From the NCBI GenBank assembly GCA_039183205.1, contig JBCDBR010000017.1, positions 14,227 to 78,226 on the forward strand: 64,000 nt of DNA. Direction: 5' to 3'. Each line of letters opens with the position of its first letter. The first letter of the stretch is position 1. The notes beneath the pieces are model-generated. The model searched no databases and was not told the DNA's origin. It saw only the letters and a program-made list of their open reading frames with translations. The position numbers and the translations under genes were made by a program. Of the stretch, positions 1 through 8,609 are shown piece by piece. The DNA is from HKCCE3408 sp039183205. Its GTDB lineage: Bacteria; Pseudomonadota; Alphaproteobacteria; Rhodobacterales; Rhodobacteraceae.

Positions 1-606
1 GGTTCCCTGTTCGGGCATCAGGTCAAATCCACTGCGATCCGCGACACGTTTGGACACATCGGATTGCGGGTCGGCGAGATCGCCGAAATGGCGTGCGCCG
101 GCAGGACAGGTGCGGACGCAAGACGGCACGCGATCGATCTCGGGGATATTTTCGTTGTAAATGCGGTCGACGCAGAGCGTGCATTTCTTCATCACATGTT
201 CGACCGGGTCCATTTCTCGCGCACCATACGGACAGGCCCATGCGCAAAGCCCACAGCCGATACAAATGGACTCGTCGACCAAAACGATCCCATCTTCGGC
301 GCGTTTGAAGCTGGCACCGGTCGGGCAAACCGTCACGCAGGGCGCGTCTTCGCAATGCAGGCAGGATTTCGGGAAATGGACATTCATCGCCGGCCCCGTT
401 TCCGGGGTGACCTCGAAGGTGTGCACGCGGTTCAGAAACGCCCCAACGGGTTGCGCGCCCCAGGCATCTTTATCGGCCAGCGGCGCGCCGTAGCCACCGG
501 TATTCCATTCCTTGCAAGACACCACGCATGCATGGCAGCCCACGCATGTGTCGAGATCGATCACAAGGCCCAGCTTTTTGTCGGTCTTTTCGGGCAGCTG
601 CGTCAT
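1..606 (-). CDS. soeB: Sulfite dehydrogenase iron-sulfur subunit SoeB (partial, 3' end outside window)
   Basis: This is an electron-transfer subunit of a DMSO-reductase-type complex. It passes electrons from the molybdenum subunit SoeA to a membrane subunit, presumably SoeC just beyond the window edge. The visible 202 codons contain four ferredoxin-like cysteine groups. The first is C21-x2-C24-x2-C27-x3-C31, followed by groups around SCLHCEDAPC, CIGCGLCAWACP and KCTLC, so four [4Fe-4S] clusters are expected. There is no signal peptide, which fits the cytoplasm-facing SoeAB rather than periplasmic relatives. The ATG at 606 has a G-rich stretch just upstream and lies 16 bases after the previous gene. 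The assignment to sulfite oxidation rests on the partner SoeA; another substrate is possible. Confidence 0.82.
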   Translation of the reverse strand, partial: MTQLPEKTDKKLGLVIDLDTCVGCHACVVSCKEWNTGGYGAPLADKDAWGAQPVGAFLNRVHTFEVTPETGPAMNVHFPKSCLHCEDAPCVTVCPTGASFKRAEDGIVLVDESICIGCGLCAWACPYGAREMDPVEHVMKKCTLCVDRIYNENIPEIDRVPSCVRTCPAGARHFGDLADPQSDVSKRVADRSGFDLMPEQGT

Positions 607-622
607 GCGGCCCCCCGGCGAT

Positions 623-1180
623 TTAGTTTTCTCGAATCGGCCGTTGCAACACGATGAAGGTCTTGCCGTTTTCTGTGGGCGCTGCGCTGACAGCGGGCAG
701 GTCCGACAAATAGGCCGTAACCATCGCAAGGTGCCAAGCCTCTGTTTCGCCGACATAAATTGTCGGCGCCGTCAATGAACGGAGCCAATAATGCGCCCCG
801 ATCCGCCGCGCGTGATCGGCCGCCTTCGCGTTTTCGGCCCGTTCGGCATCGTCCCAAGCCCAGGCCCATTTGAAGTTGCCGGTATGCTCGATCCAGGTCC
901 CGACGGATTGAAATTCGGCATGCGATCGCCCGCGCCCCGGCGTGGAGAGCGTACACAGGCCCATTTGCGTGTCGTAGCGCCAGGAGGTTTCGGGCGCGTC
1001 GATCAGAAATTCGCGATGCATTTGCCGCGATGTCGGGATGACGGCCGCGCAGGCCTCCATCACGAGGCCCTGGAAGGCCGGGGTTAAGTCGCGATGATAG
1101 CCGCCGCATTCCGGGCAGCGCGGGAAATAGCCTTCGCCACGAAATCCGTCCGCTTCGGAATGCCCGCCCTTGCAAGCCAT
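623..1180 (-). CDS. Zinc-ribbon-like protein with DUF6882-like region, inside the soe operon
   Basis: This is a 185-residue protein between soeA and soeB, with no established function. The N-terminus carries C-x3-H and, about 17 residues later, CPECGGYH (C-x2-C-x3-H), which looks like a small metal-binding knuckle. Further on, GTWIEHTGNFKWAWAWDD resembles the W-rich core of DUF6882 proteins as I remember them. The start at 1180 is preferred because GGAG lies eight bases upstream; an in-frame ATG at 1246 has no ribosome site. Its position suggests a role in assembly or maturation of the molybdoenzyme, where a TorD-like chaperone is often found, but it does not resemble TorD. That role is inference only. 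Confidence 0.6.
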   Translation of the reverse strand: MACKGGHSEADGFRGEGYFPRCPECGGYHRDLTPAFQGLVMEACAAVIPTSRQMHREFLIDAPETSWRYDTQMGLCTLSTPGRGRSHAEFQSVGTWIEHTGNFKWAWAWDDAERAENAKAADHARRIGAHYWLRSLTAPTIYVGETEAWHLAMVTAYLSDLPAVSAAPTENGKTFIVLQRPIREN

Positions 1181-1255
1181 AATTGCCGCTCCCGCACGAT
1201 GAAACGGGTGCGGGAATGGCAGCGGTTCGCGGCATGTTTGCGGCAAGTCTGTGAT

Positions 1256-4063
1256 TCATTTTGACCACTCCTCGCCAAAATTAAGATTTCCTTTACCAAT
1301 TGGCACGGGGCTTTCCTGCGCTGCGATTTGCGGCTCAAGTGGGCCACGATCTGCCGGCTCAATCCGAACCCGTAGATCGTACCAAGCCGCCTGGCCCGTC
1401 ACCGGGTCAGAGTTCGACCAGCGCAGACCATCCCCTTTAGGAGGATGAAGTTCGCTGATCAGGTGGTTCAAAAGAAACGATTTTTCTGCCTCCACGGCGC
1501 CTTGATCCAGGGCCCAGGCGCCTTTCCGCTTGCCAATCGCGTTCCAGGTCCACAGGGTTTGGTGATTGGCCGCGCGCGTCATCGCGATGGGCACCCTGAT
1601 CCGGCCATGGGGCGATATCAGCCACGCCCATCCGCCATCTTTCAGGCCATGCGCCTGCATCACCTCTTCGGGGACGTAAAGCGGCACGGCCCCGTGAATT
1701 TGCCGTAGCCACGCATTTTGCGAACCCCAGGAATGGTACATCGCGGCCGGACGTTGCGTGACCGCGTAAAGCGGGAAATCTTCCGCGGCCTTGGCCGATG
1801 GATACCAAATCGGCAACGGATCGAAGCATTCTGCGATGCGTGCGCGCAGATGATCCGGCGGTTGCACAGACCCGTACCCTTCGGCGGCAAGCTGGAATTT
1901 TCTCAAAGTTTCTTGATATATATCAAAGGTATACGGCTGTGGCTTATCATAAAAGCCCATCTCGACTGCCCAATTCTGATAGCTTTGATTGGCCATTTTG
2001 AAGAATTGTGCGTCTTCGGGCACGTGGCGCATCCAAAAGCCGCCATTGTCGATATAGCGTTGGATTTGATCAGGATTGGGCGCGCCGCGCCCGTCGCCGC
2101 CGCCCCGCCAACCGGCCAAGGGGCCGACCCCGGGCCTGCGTTCGTGGTGCAGGATATAATCGGCATAATCCTTATAGGTCGCGCTGCCGTCATCCTTGAC
2201 AAAGCCAGGTAGACCAAGCCGCGCGCCCAAATCCACCAGGACCGATTGGAACCCGCGCACATCGCGATCCGGCGTGACCACCGGCCAGCGGATCGCGTCG
2301 GCGACCGCCTCGGGTTCGCAAATCGGGCGATCCAGCAGCGATATGCAATCATGCCGCTCCAGATAGGTCGTATCCGGCAAGATCAGATCGGCAAAGGCCA
2401 CCATTTCCGACGAATAGGCGTCGGAATAGATGATGTGTGGGATGCGATAAGCGCCGTCGTCGTCTTTGGCCGTCAGCATCGCCATCACTTCGGCGGAATT
2501 CATCGATGAATTCCACGCCATGTTGGCCATATACAGAAAAAGCGTGTCGATCCTGTAGGGATCGCCGGCAACCGCGTTGGAGATGACCATGTGCATTAGG
2601 CCGTGAACGGCCAGCGGGGCGTCCCAGGAAAAGGCCTTGTCGATCCGCTCCGGGCGACCATTTGCATCGAGTTTGAGGTCTTCGGGCCCCCGCGGATAGC
2701 CAAGATGCGGTCCCGAGAGCGGCGCGTTCGGCGCCGTTTCGGTATGCGGGGTTGGATGTGCGGTGGCCGGTTTTGGATAGGGCGGTTTGAAGCGAAACCC
2801 ACCCGGGCATTCCACGGAGCCGAGCAAGATTTGCAGCAAATGGATCGCCCGTGTGGTTTGGAACCCATTGGCATGGGCCGAAATCCCGCGCATCGCATGC
2901 ATGGAAACGGGCCGCCCGATCATCTCGGCATGGCGCTGCCCGCGCATATCCGTCCAGGCTTGCGGCAGGCGGATTTCCTTTTCAAACGCCGCATCGGCCA
3001 GTTCGCGGGCAATCCGGCGGATCGTCTCTGCCGGGACACCGCAGCGCGATGCCACGGCCTCAGGCGCATAATCGTCGGCCATATAACGGCGCACCAGAAG
3101 ATCAAAAGCCGGGCGGACCTCGGTGCCGTCCTCTAGGTGAAACTTGCCGTGCAACGCAGCGCCTGTGGATATGTCTGTCCACAGGCGCGCCTGGCCTTTT
3201 TGGCGATCCCAGACCAGCGGAACGCCCGCGCCATCGCGCGCAATTCGTCCGTGATCTGAAGTGTTTGGACTGTGGATAACCAGATGAGGGGCGTTCGTGT
3301 AGCGCAGCAGATAATCCAAATCCACGCGTCCCAGGCGCAGCAATTCGTGCACCAAAGACAACACAAATAGCCCGTCGGTCCCCGGCGTGATCCCGACCCA
3401 TTCATCGGCCACCGCGTTATAGCCGGTGCGCACCGGATTGATCGCGATCACCTTGGCGCCGCGGTCCTTCAGCCGGCCCAAACCGATCTTGATCGGGTTC
3501 GAATCGTGATCCTCGGCCACGCCGAACAACAAAAACAGCTCCGTGCGTTCCCAATCGGGGCTGCCAAATTCCCAAAACGCGCCGCCCATTGTGTAGATGC
3601 CGCCGGCGGCCATATTGACGGAGCAAAACCCGCCATGAGCAGCATAATTCGGCGTTCCGAATTGCTGCGCCCACCACCCGGTGAAGCTTTGGCTTTGGTC
3701 GCGACCGGTGAAAAACGCAAGCTTTTTCGGATCGTTGGCGCGAATCGGCGCGAGCCATCCAGTGGCAATATCCAACGCTTCATCCCAGGAGATTTCCTCG
3801 AACTTCCCCGACCCGCGTGGCCCAACGCGCTTTAGCGGCGCCCGCAACCGGGCGGGCGAATATTGCTGCATGATGCCGGCCGAGCCTTTGGCGCAAAGCA
3901 CACCACGATTGACCGGATGGTCGCGATTGCCTTCGATATAGCGGACTTTGTCGTCGCGCATATGCACGTTAATCCCGCAGCGACAGGCGCACATGTAGCA
4001 TGTTGTCTGGCGCACCTCGTCCGAAACTTTTGGCGACGTGTCGATGCTGCGCTCTGTCGGCAC
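1256..4063 (-). CDS. soeA: Sulfite dehydrogenase molybdopterin subunit SoeA
   Basis: This is a catalytic subunit of the DMSO reductase family, predicted to oxidise sulfite to sulfate in the cytoplasm using a bis-MGD molybdenum cofactor. Near the N-terminus, C22-x2-C25-x3-C29 and C57 form a [4Fe-4S] site. The molybdopterin domains and a C-terminal molydopterin-dinucleotide-binding region (around APLYVPEEVMQAHGL) follow over 935 residues, about the family length. No twin-arginine signal precedes the cysteines, as expected for SoeA. The start is set at the GTG at 4063 because GGGAGG lies eight bases upstream; a longer TTG start at 4093 has no such site. It is the first gene of the operon and is divergent from the Mla operon. 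Tetrathionate- or thiosulfate-type relatives are alternatives. Confidence 0.8.
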   Translation of the reverse strand: MPTERSIDTSPKVSDEVRQTTCYMCACRCGINVHMRDDKVRYIEGNRDHPVNRGVLCAKGSAGIMQQYSPARLRAPLKRVGPRGSGKFEEISWDEALDIATGWLAPIRANDPKKLAFFTGRDQSQSFTGWWAQQFGTPNYAAHGGFCSVNMAAGGIYTMGGAFWEFGSPDWERTELFLLFGVAEDHDSNPIKIGLGRLKDRGAKVIAINPVRTGYNAVADEWVGITPGTDGLFVLSLVHELLRLGRVDLDYLLRYTNAPHLVIHSPNTSDHGRIARDGAGVPLVWDRQKGQARLWTDISTGAALHGKFHLEDGTEVRPAFDLLVRRYMADDYAPEAVASRCGVPAETIRRIARELADAAFEKEIRLPQAWTDMRGQRHAEMIGRPVSMHAMRGISAHANGFQTTRAIHLLQILLGSVECPGGFRFKPPYPKPATAHPTPHTETAPNAPLSGPHLGYPRGPEDLKLDANGRPERIDKAFSWDAPLAVHGLMHMVISNAVAGDPYRIDTLFLYMANMAWNSSMNSAEVMAMLTAKDDDGAYRIPHIIYSDAYSSEMVAFADLILPDTTYLERHDCISLLDRPICEPEAVADAIRWPVVTPDRDVRGFQSVLVDLGARLGLPGFVKDDGSATYKDYADYILHHERRPGVGPLAGWRGGGDGRGAPNPDQIQRYIDNGGFWMRHVPEDAQFFKMANQSYQNWAVEMGFYDKPQPYTFDIYQETLRKFQLAAEGYGSVQPPDHLRARIAECFDPLPIWYPSAKAAEDFPLYAVTQRPAAMYHSWGSQNAWLRQIHGAVPLYVPEEVMQAHGLKDGGWAWLISPHGRIRVPIAMTRAANHQTLWTWNAIGKRKGAWALDQGAVEAEKSFLLNHLISELHPPKGDGLRWSNSDPVTGQAAWYDLRVRIEPADRGPLEPQIAAQESPVPIGKGNLNFGEEWSK

Positions 4064-4114
4064 GGCCAAATCCTCCCTTCCCGCGTCACGCAAAGCGGCA
4101 CGATCCAGCGGCGC

Positions 4115-4138
4115 TTGTCAATGGAATGCATGTATAAT
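4115..4138 (+). promoter_or_regulatory. Weak sigma70-like promoter candidate in the soeA/mlaE divergent gap
   Basis: A clean TATAAT lies at 4133-4138 inside the repeated hexamer ATGCAT, about 90 bases before the mlaE start. The nearest -35-like TTGTCA at 4115 is only 12 bases upstream, which is too short for a standard promoter, so only the -10 part is convincing. The gap 4064-4227 holds no gene. Confidence 0.3.
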
Positions 4139-4227
4139 GCATCAATTCGCCACGTTCGACCACGCCCCCTACCCGCACGGGTCTGGTCCTGATATGACAT
4201 CGCTTGGCGTCGACGAAGGATGGTTTT

Positions 4228-5352
4228 ATGCCAGACATGGCTCAACTCGAAATGCGCATCGCACCGGGGGACGGCGCGCTGAGCCTGCATGGCGCCGCCA
4301 CAATCAAAGACGCCGCGGCCTTGTCCCAAACGCTAGAGGCTTTGCCGAAAACGGAACCGATCTCGATTGATCTGTCGCATCTGTCGCGGATCGATACCGC
4401 AGCGGCCTATGCGTTGATCGCCGCGCAATCCCGCATCGCCAGCGCCGGTGGTCGCTTGGTGTTTTTTGGCACAGATGCCGCAGCCGCACGTTTAATAGAC
4501 CGGGTCCGCGCCGCAGCACCGCAGCCTGTGGATAAAAGTATCCACAAGCCAACACTTTCCGATCGTTTAGAAAATTTCGGACGATCCGTAGCCGCGGCGG
4601 GTCAGTTCCTGCTTGATTTCCTTGGGATTTTAGGCCTGTTCCTTGCCCGCCTCGTGGGTGTCATACGGCGCCCGCGCGACTTTCGCGTCACCGCACTTGT
4701 CCACCATATCGAAGAGGTCGGGCTCAAGGCGGTTCCCATCGTGGCGCTGATGGCGTTCTTGATCGGCGTTGTATTGGCCTTTCAGGGGGCGACCCAGCTT
4801 CGCCAATTCGGCGCCGAAGTATTCGTCGTCGATCTAATCGCCATTTCGATCTTGCGGGAATTGGGCATCTTGCTGACGGCGATTGTTGTGGCCGGTCGGA
4901 CCGCATCGGCCTTCACCGCCGCCATCGGATCGATGAAAATGCGTGAAGAGATCGACGCAATGCGCACGCTGGCCATCGACCCCGGTCATGCGCTCATCGT
5001 GCCCCGCATCCTGGCTTTGCTAATCGCGCTGCCGATTTTGGGTGTTGTGGCGAACATTGCCGGTCTTTTGGGCGGGGCGATCATGTCTTGGATCGAACTG
5101 GGCATCTCCCCCGCAATGTTCCAAACCCGGCTCTTTGAAGGCACCGATATCCGCCATGTCTGGGTCGGGCTGGTCAAAGCGCCGGTCTTTGCCGTGATCA
5201 TCGGCGTTATCGGGTGCCGCTCGGGTCTTGAGGTCGGCCGCGACGCGGAATCCTTGGGCCAAATGACCTCGTCCGCTGTTGTGGCCGCCATCTTCGCTGT
5301 GATCGTGGCGGATGCGGTGTTTTCAGTCTTTTTTGCCCAAATTGGGGTCTAA
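4228..5352 (+). CDS. mlaE: MlaE-type lipid ABC permease fused to an N-terminal STAS (MlaB-like) domain
   Basis: This is the inner-membrane permease of an Mla (phospholipid trafficking) ABC system. Residues 1 to about 95 read as a STAS domain (SIDLSHLSRIDTAAAYAL), which in Escherichia coli is the separate protein MlaB. Residues of about 120 to 370 are the MlaE domain with several hydrophobic helices and the conserved stretch SMKMREEIDAMRTLAIDP. The ATG at 4228 is preceded by AAGGA at seven bases; an upstream TTG at 4204 was discarded. The next gene starts six bases after its stop. The fusion fixes a 1:1 MlaB:MlaE ratio, a form known in alphaproteobacteria. Confidence 0.9.
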   Translation: MPDMAQLEMRIAPGDGALSLHGAATIKDAAALSQTLEALPKTEPISIDLSHLSRIDTAAAYALIAAQSRIASAGGRLVFFGTDAAAARLIDRVRAAAPQPVDKSIHKPTLSDRLENFGRSVAAAGQFLLDFLGILGLFLARLVGVIRRPRDFRVTALVHHIEEVGLKAVPIVALMAFLIGVVLAFQGATQLRQFGAEVFVVDLIAISILRELGILLTAIVVAGRTASAFTAAIGSMKMREEIDAMRTLAIDPGHALIVPRILALLIALPILGVVANIAGLLGGAIMSWIELGISPAMFQTRLFEGTDIRHVWVGLVKAPVFAVIIGVIGCRSGLEVGRDAESLGQMTSSAVVAAIFAVIVADAVFSVFFAQIGV

Positions 5353-5358
5353 GGCGGG

Positions 5359-6135
5359 ATGGCGGCAGTGATCCGAGTCCGCGAATTGCGCACGCAATTC
5401 GGCGACCATGTGGTCCATGATGATCTGAGTTTGGACGTCGAAGCCGGCGAGATTTTGGGTGTTGTCGGAGGCTCCGGCACGGGCAAATCCGTCTTGCTGC
5501 GGACCATTGCAGGACTGAACCGACCAAGCTCTGGCAGTGTGGAAGTGCTGGGCACGGACGTTCTGACAGCCAGCGAACCCGACCGTATCGCGCTTCAGCG
5601 CAGATGGGGCGTGATGTTCCAGGACGGGGCGCTGTTTTCGGCACTGACTGTGCAGGAAAACGTCGAGGCGCCCATGCGGGCGGTCCCGGAATTGCCCGAT
5701 GCACTGCGTCAGGAACTGGCTGCGCTGAAAATCGCTATGGCCGGATTGCCGCCCTTGGCCTGCAATAAATTTCCTGCCGAATTGTCGGGCGGGATGCGCA
5801 AGCGCGCAGGGCTGGCCCGCGCCTTGGCCTTGGACCCAGAGATCGTTTTTCTCGATGAACCGACAGCCGGGCTCGATCCCATTGGCGCCGCTGAATTCGA
5901 CACGTTGATCAAGACCCTATCGGAAACTTTGGGGCTGACGGTTTTTTTGGTGACGCATGATCTTGATACGCTGCATGCCGTTTGCGACCGTATCGCGGTT
6001 CTGGCGGAAAAGCGGGTCTTGGTGGCGGGCACGATGGATCAGATGCTCTCGGTCGATCACCCTTGGGTGCAGGAATATTTCCACGGGCCCCGCGCGCGCG
6101 CAGCCATTGACGCAGCGGCCTGGATCGGCGACTGA
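5359..6135 (+). CDS. mlaF: Mla-type ABC transporter ATPase
   Basis: This is the cytoplasmic ATPase that powers the MlaE permease. The 258-residue protein has Walker A GGSGTGKSV at 37-45, the ABC signature LSGGMRKRAGLARAL, Walker B IVFLDEPTAGLDP and a switch histidine in VTHDLDT. LSGGMRKR is typical of the MlaF/Ttg2A group rather than nutrient importers. It sits between the permease and the MCE protein in one operon. Confidence 0.92.
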   Translation: MAAVIRVRELRTQFGDHVVHDDLSLDVEAGEILGVVGGSGTGKSVLLRTIAGLNRPSSGSVEVLGTDVLTASEPDRIALQRRWGVMFQDGALFSALTVQENVEAPMRAVPELPDALRQELAALKIAMAGLPPLACNKFPAELSGGMRKRAGLARALALDPEIVFLDEPTAGLDPIGAAEFDTLIKTLSETLGLTVFLVTHDLDTLHAVCDRIAVLAEKRVLVAGTMDQMLSVDHPWVQEYFHGPRARAAIDAAAWIGD

Positions 6136-6143
6136 GGGCGGTC

Positions 6144-7880
6144 ATGGAGACCCGGGGAAACTACGTTCTGATCGGCCTATTCACAATCGCGGCGATTGTG
6201 GCGGCTGTGGTCTTTTTCCTCGCCTTCGCGCGCGTCGAACTCGACCGCGAATTCAGCTATTACGACGTGCAGTTTAATTCCGTTGCCGGCCTGGGTGAGG
6301 CGTCCGATGTCCGCTTTGCGGGTTTGCCCGTAGGCCAGGTCGTGGATATCTCCTTGTCGCCGAACCGGGATGGCACCGTCATCGTCCGTGTCGAGGTCGC
6401 CGCCGAAACTCCGGTTCGCGAAGACAGCGTGGCCACGGTTGAAACCCAGGGCGTCACCGGTGTCGGCTTTGTCTCGATCACCGCCGGCACGGAGCGCGGG
6501 GCCTTGACCGCGCCACCGCGAGGAGAAATTGGCACGATCAATGCGGGACGCTCGGTCATTCAAAGCCTGTCGGAGGACGCTCCGGCCTTGGTCTCCGAGA
6601 CGCTGACGCTGGTACGCGATCTGGGCGACCTGTTCAGCGGGGATAACCGCGACCGGATTTCGCAGATCATCGTGAACACCGAAACAGCCTCTGCCGCGTT
6701 CGCCGCCACTTTGGAGGATTTCGCCAACGTCGCAAGCTCGGTTGACGATTTTGTCGTTCAGATTGATCGCTTTAACACGGTTCTACAAGTCTTGGCCGCC
6801 GATCTCGACACCGCTTTGGTCACTGCCGATGCGACGCTCAGCGCGTGGGGCAGCGTGGCCACGGATGCGGAAGAATTCCTCGAAACCGGCACCGATGCGT
6901 TCACGACCGCCGACAGTGCCCTGACGGCGGCGCAATCCCTCATCGAGGCGGACCTGGCGCGCGCTGCATCCGAGCTGGAGACGACGATTGCAGCCTTGCG
7001 GGTCGAGATTTCGACCCTCACCACGTCCGCTGGCGAGATGGTCGACACGTTCGGCCAGACCGGCACGCTGGCCAATGCGCGGCTGACAGAGGTTGCTGAG
7101 ACCTTAGATGCGCTTGATGTGTTGATCGAAAATACGAATGTCGCAATGAGCACGGTGGAAACCGCGGCGATCGATTTCAGCATACTCGTCACAGAGGACG
7201 GCGCCGCACTGGTTGCCGAGACCCGGGCCGTGATCGCCGCGACCGCTGATGCCGTCGAGGCGATCCGCATCGAAGCGGAGACGACATTGCCAACGATCCT
7301 GGATGACGTCGCCGATGCCGCCGAGACCGTGTCGAACTTGGCTGCTGAGGTCAGCGAAGATTTCACCGGTGCGACGGGGCGTATGAACTCACTGGCAAGT
7401 TCGGCAAATGCCGCATTATTGCAAGCGGCGGAGACATTTTCCAATGCCGACGAAACCTTGGCCGCGATCAACGCCGCATTGGCCACGGGCGAGGAAACGC
7501 TTGCCGCCGCGACCAGCGCGTTCGTTAGTGCCGAAGGCGCCATTGAGGAGGAATTGGGTTTGGTCATTGCGCGGCTTTCCAGCACGTTGGATGGGCTCGA
7601 TATTGCGGTGGCCCAGGTCTCTGCCGACTTGCCAGGCATCAGCACAAGTTTGGCCGAGGCCTCAAGTGCTGCGGAAAGTGCGTTTGAAGGCATCTCCGAT
7701 GCGGTCCGCACCGCATCACCGGCCGTGCAGGAATTCGCCGCTTCGGGCCTGCCGGAATACGCGCAATTCGCCCGCGACGCGCGCGCGCTGACCCAGTCGC
7801 TTGACCGGCTGATCCGACAGATCGAGCGAGATCCGGCGCGGTTTTTCCTGGGCTCAAATACGCCGGAGTATCGCCGATGA
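6144..7880 (+). CDS. mlaD: MlaD-like MCE-domain protein with very long alanine-rich helical tail
   Basis: This is a periplasmic lipid-carrier protein anchored by one N-terminal membrane helix (residues of about 8-28, VLIGLFTIAAIVAAVVFFLA). One MCE domain follows at about 38-118 (FNSVAGLGEASDVRFAGLPVG). The remaining 450 or so residues are rich in Ala, Thr, Glu and Asp with heptad-like spacing and almost no aromatics, which predicts long helices. E. coli MlaD is only about 180 residues, so this tail is long; it is more like single-MCE proteins whose helical needle spans part of the periplasm. The stop overlaps the start of the lipoprotein gene (ATGA). Confidence 0.88.
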   Translation: METRGNYVLIGLFTIAAIVAAVVFFLAFARVELDREFSYYDVQFNSVAGLGEASDVRFAGLPVGQVVDISLSPNRDGTVIVRVEVAAETPVREDSVATVETQGVTGVGFVSITAGTERGALTAPPRGEIGTINAGRSVIQSLSEDAPALVSETLTLVRDLGDLFSGDNRDRISQIIVNTETASAAFAATLEDFANVASSVDDFVVQIDRFNTVLQVLAADLDTALVTADATLSAWGSVATDAEEFLETGTDAFTTADSALTAAQSLIEADLARAASELETTIAALRVEISTLTTSAGEMVDTFGQTGTLANARLTEVAETLDALDVLIENTNVAMSTVETAAIDFSILVTEDGAALVAETRAVIAATADAVEAIRIEAETTLPTILDDVADAAETVSNLAAEVSEDFTGATGRMNSLASSANAALLQAAETFSNADETLAAINAALATGEETLAAATSAFVSAEGAIEEELGLVIARLSSTLDGLDIAVAQVSADLPGISTSLAEASSAAESAFEGISDAVRTASPAVQEFAASGLPEYAQFARDARALTQSLDRLIRQIERDPARFFLGSNTPEYRR

Positions 7881-8485
7881 TTGGGCGCACGGCCTGCACA
7901 ATTCTGCTGGTCCTGTGCCTGGCGGGCTGTTCCCTTTTGCCAGGCGGCAATGCGTTGGAAATCTATGAGCTGCGCGCGCCGGAGGGACTGCCCAGCACCG
8001 ATAGGCCGATCGCGCGCGAGGTGATCGTGGAGTTACCTGGCGCCACCGGGACCTTGGAAACCGACCGCATTTTGATCCGCCCCGATGCGCTCCAGGCGCA
8101 ATACCTGCGTGGCGCGAGATGGGGCGAGGAAACCCCTGTCATGGTGCAAAGCCTGATGCTGCGCAGTTTGCAGGAAACCGGCGGGCTCACGTTTGTGGGG
8201 CGCCGCCCGTTGGGCTCTGGCGGCGATATCGCCATCGTGAGCGACATCTTGGATTTCGCGGCCGAACGGTCCGCGGGTGGCGGAATTATCGTGCGGCTAC
8301 GTCTCGAAGTGCGCCTGATCCGGGAACGCGACGCCAGTGTGGCGGCGGGGCGCACATTTGTTGCTGAAGTTCCCGCCATCGGCGACGGCAACGAGGACAT
8401 CGTTGCGGCATTCGATGCCGCGGCGGACGATCTCTTTACCGAATTCACGCTATGGACCATGGCGCGGTTGGGCCGCCCGTTGTAA
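7877..8485 (+). CDS. ABC-type transport auxiliary lipoprotein (PqiC-like)
   Basis: This is a 202-residue lipoprotein with signal peptide and lipobox LAGC, cysteine at 18. The body (EIYELRAPEGLP, then LIRPDALQAQYLRGARWGEETPVMVQ) matches the ABC transport auxiliary family, whose PqiC-like members reach the outer membrane and accept the MCE tunnel. It starts inside the stop of the MCE gene, so the four genes form one operon. It probably completes the envelope-spanning lipid path at the outer membrane side. Confidence 0.85.
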   Translation: MIGRTACTILLVLCLAGCSLLPGGNALEIYELRAPEGLPSTDRPIAREVIVELPGATGTLETDRILIRPDALQAQYLRGARWGEETPVMVQSLMLRSLQETGGLTFVGRRPLGSGGDIAIVSDILDFAAERSAGGGIIVRLRLEVRLIRERDASVAAGRTFVAEVPAIGDGNEDIVAAFDAAADDLFTEFTLWTMARLGRPL

Positions 8486-8609
8486 CGCGCCGGACGCGAA
8501 ACGGTTAATCCACCGTCCCAAGGCTTGCGCTTTGGCTGCCGAATGGCACAAGAACAATTCTGGACCGGCGCGCGCGTGCCACTCACAACTAGCCTGCCGG
8601 GAGACCCCC

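Noticed and set aside
6758..7711. 317-codon minus-strand open frame, Ala/Ser/Val-rich
   Set aside because: Antisense to the Ala-rich tail of the MCE protein; composition follows from the opposite strand.
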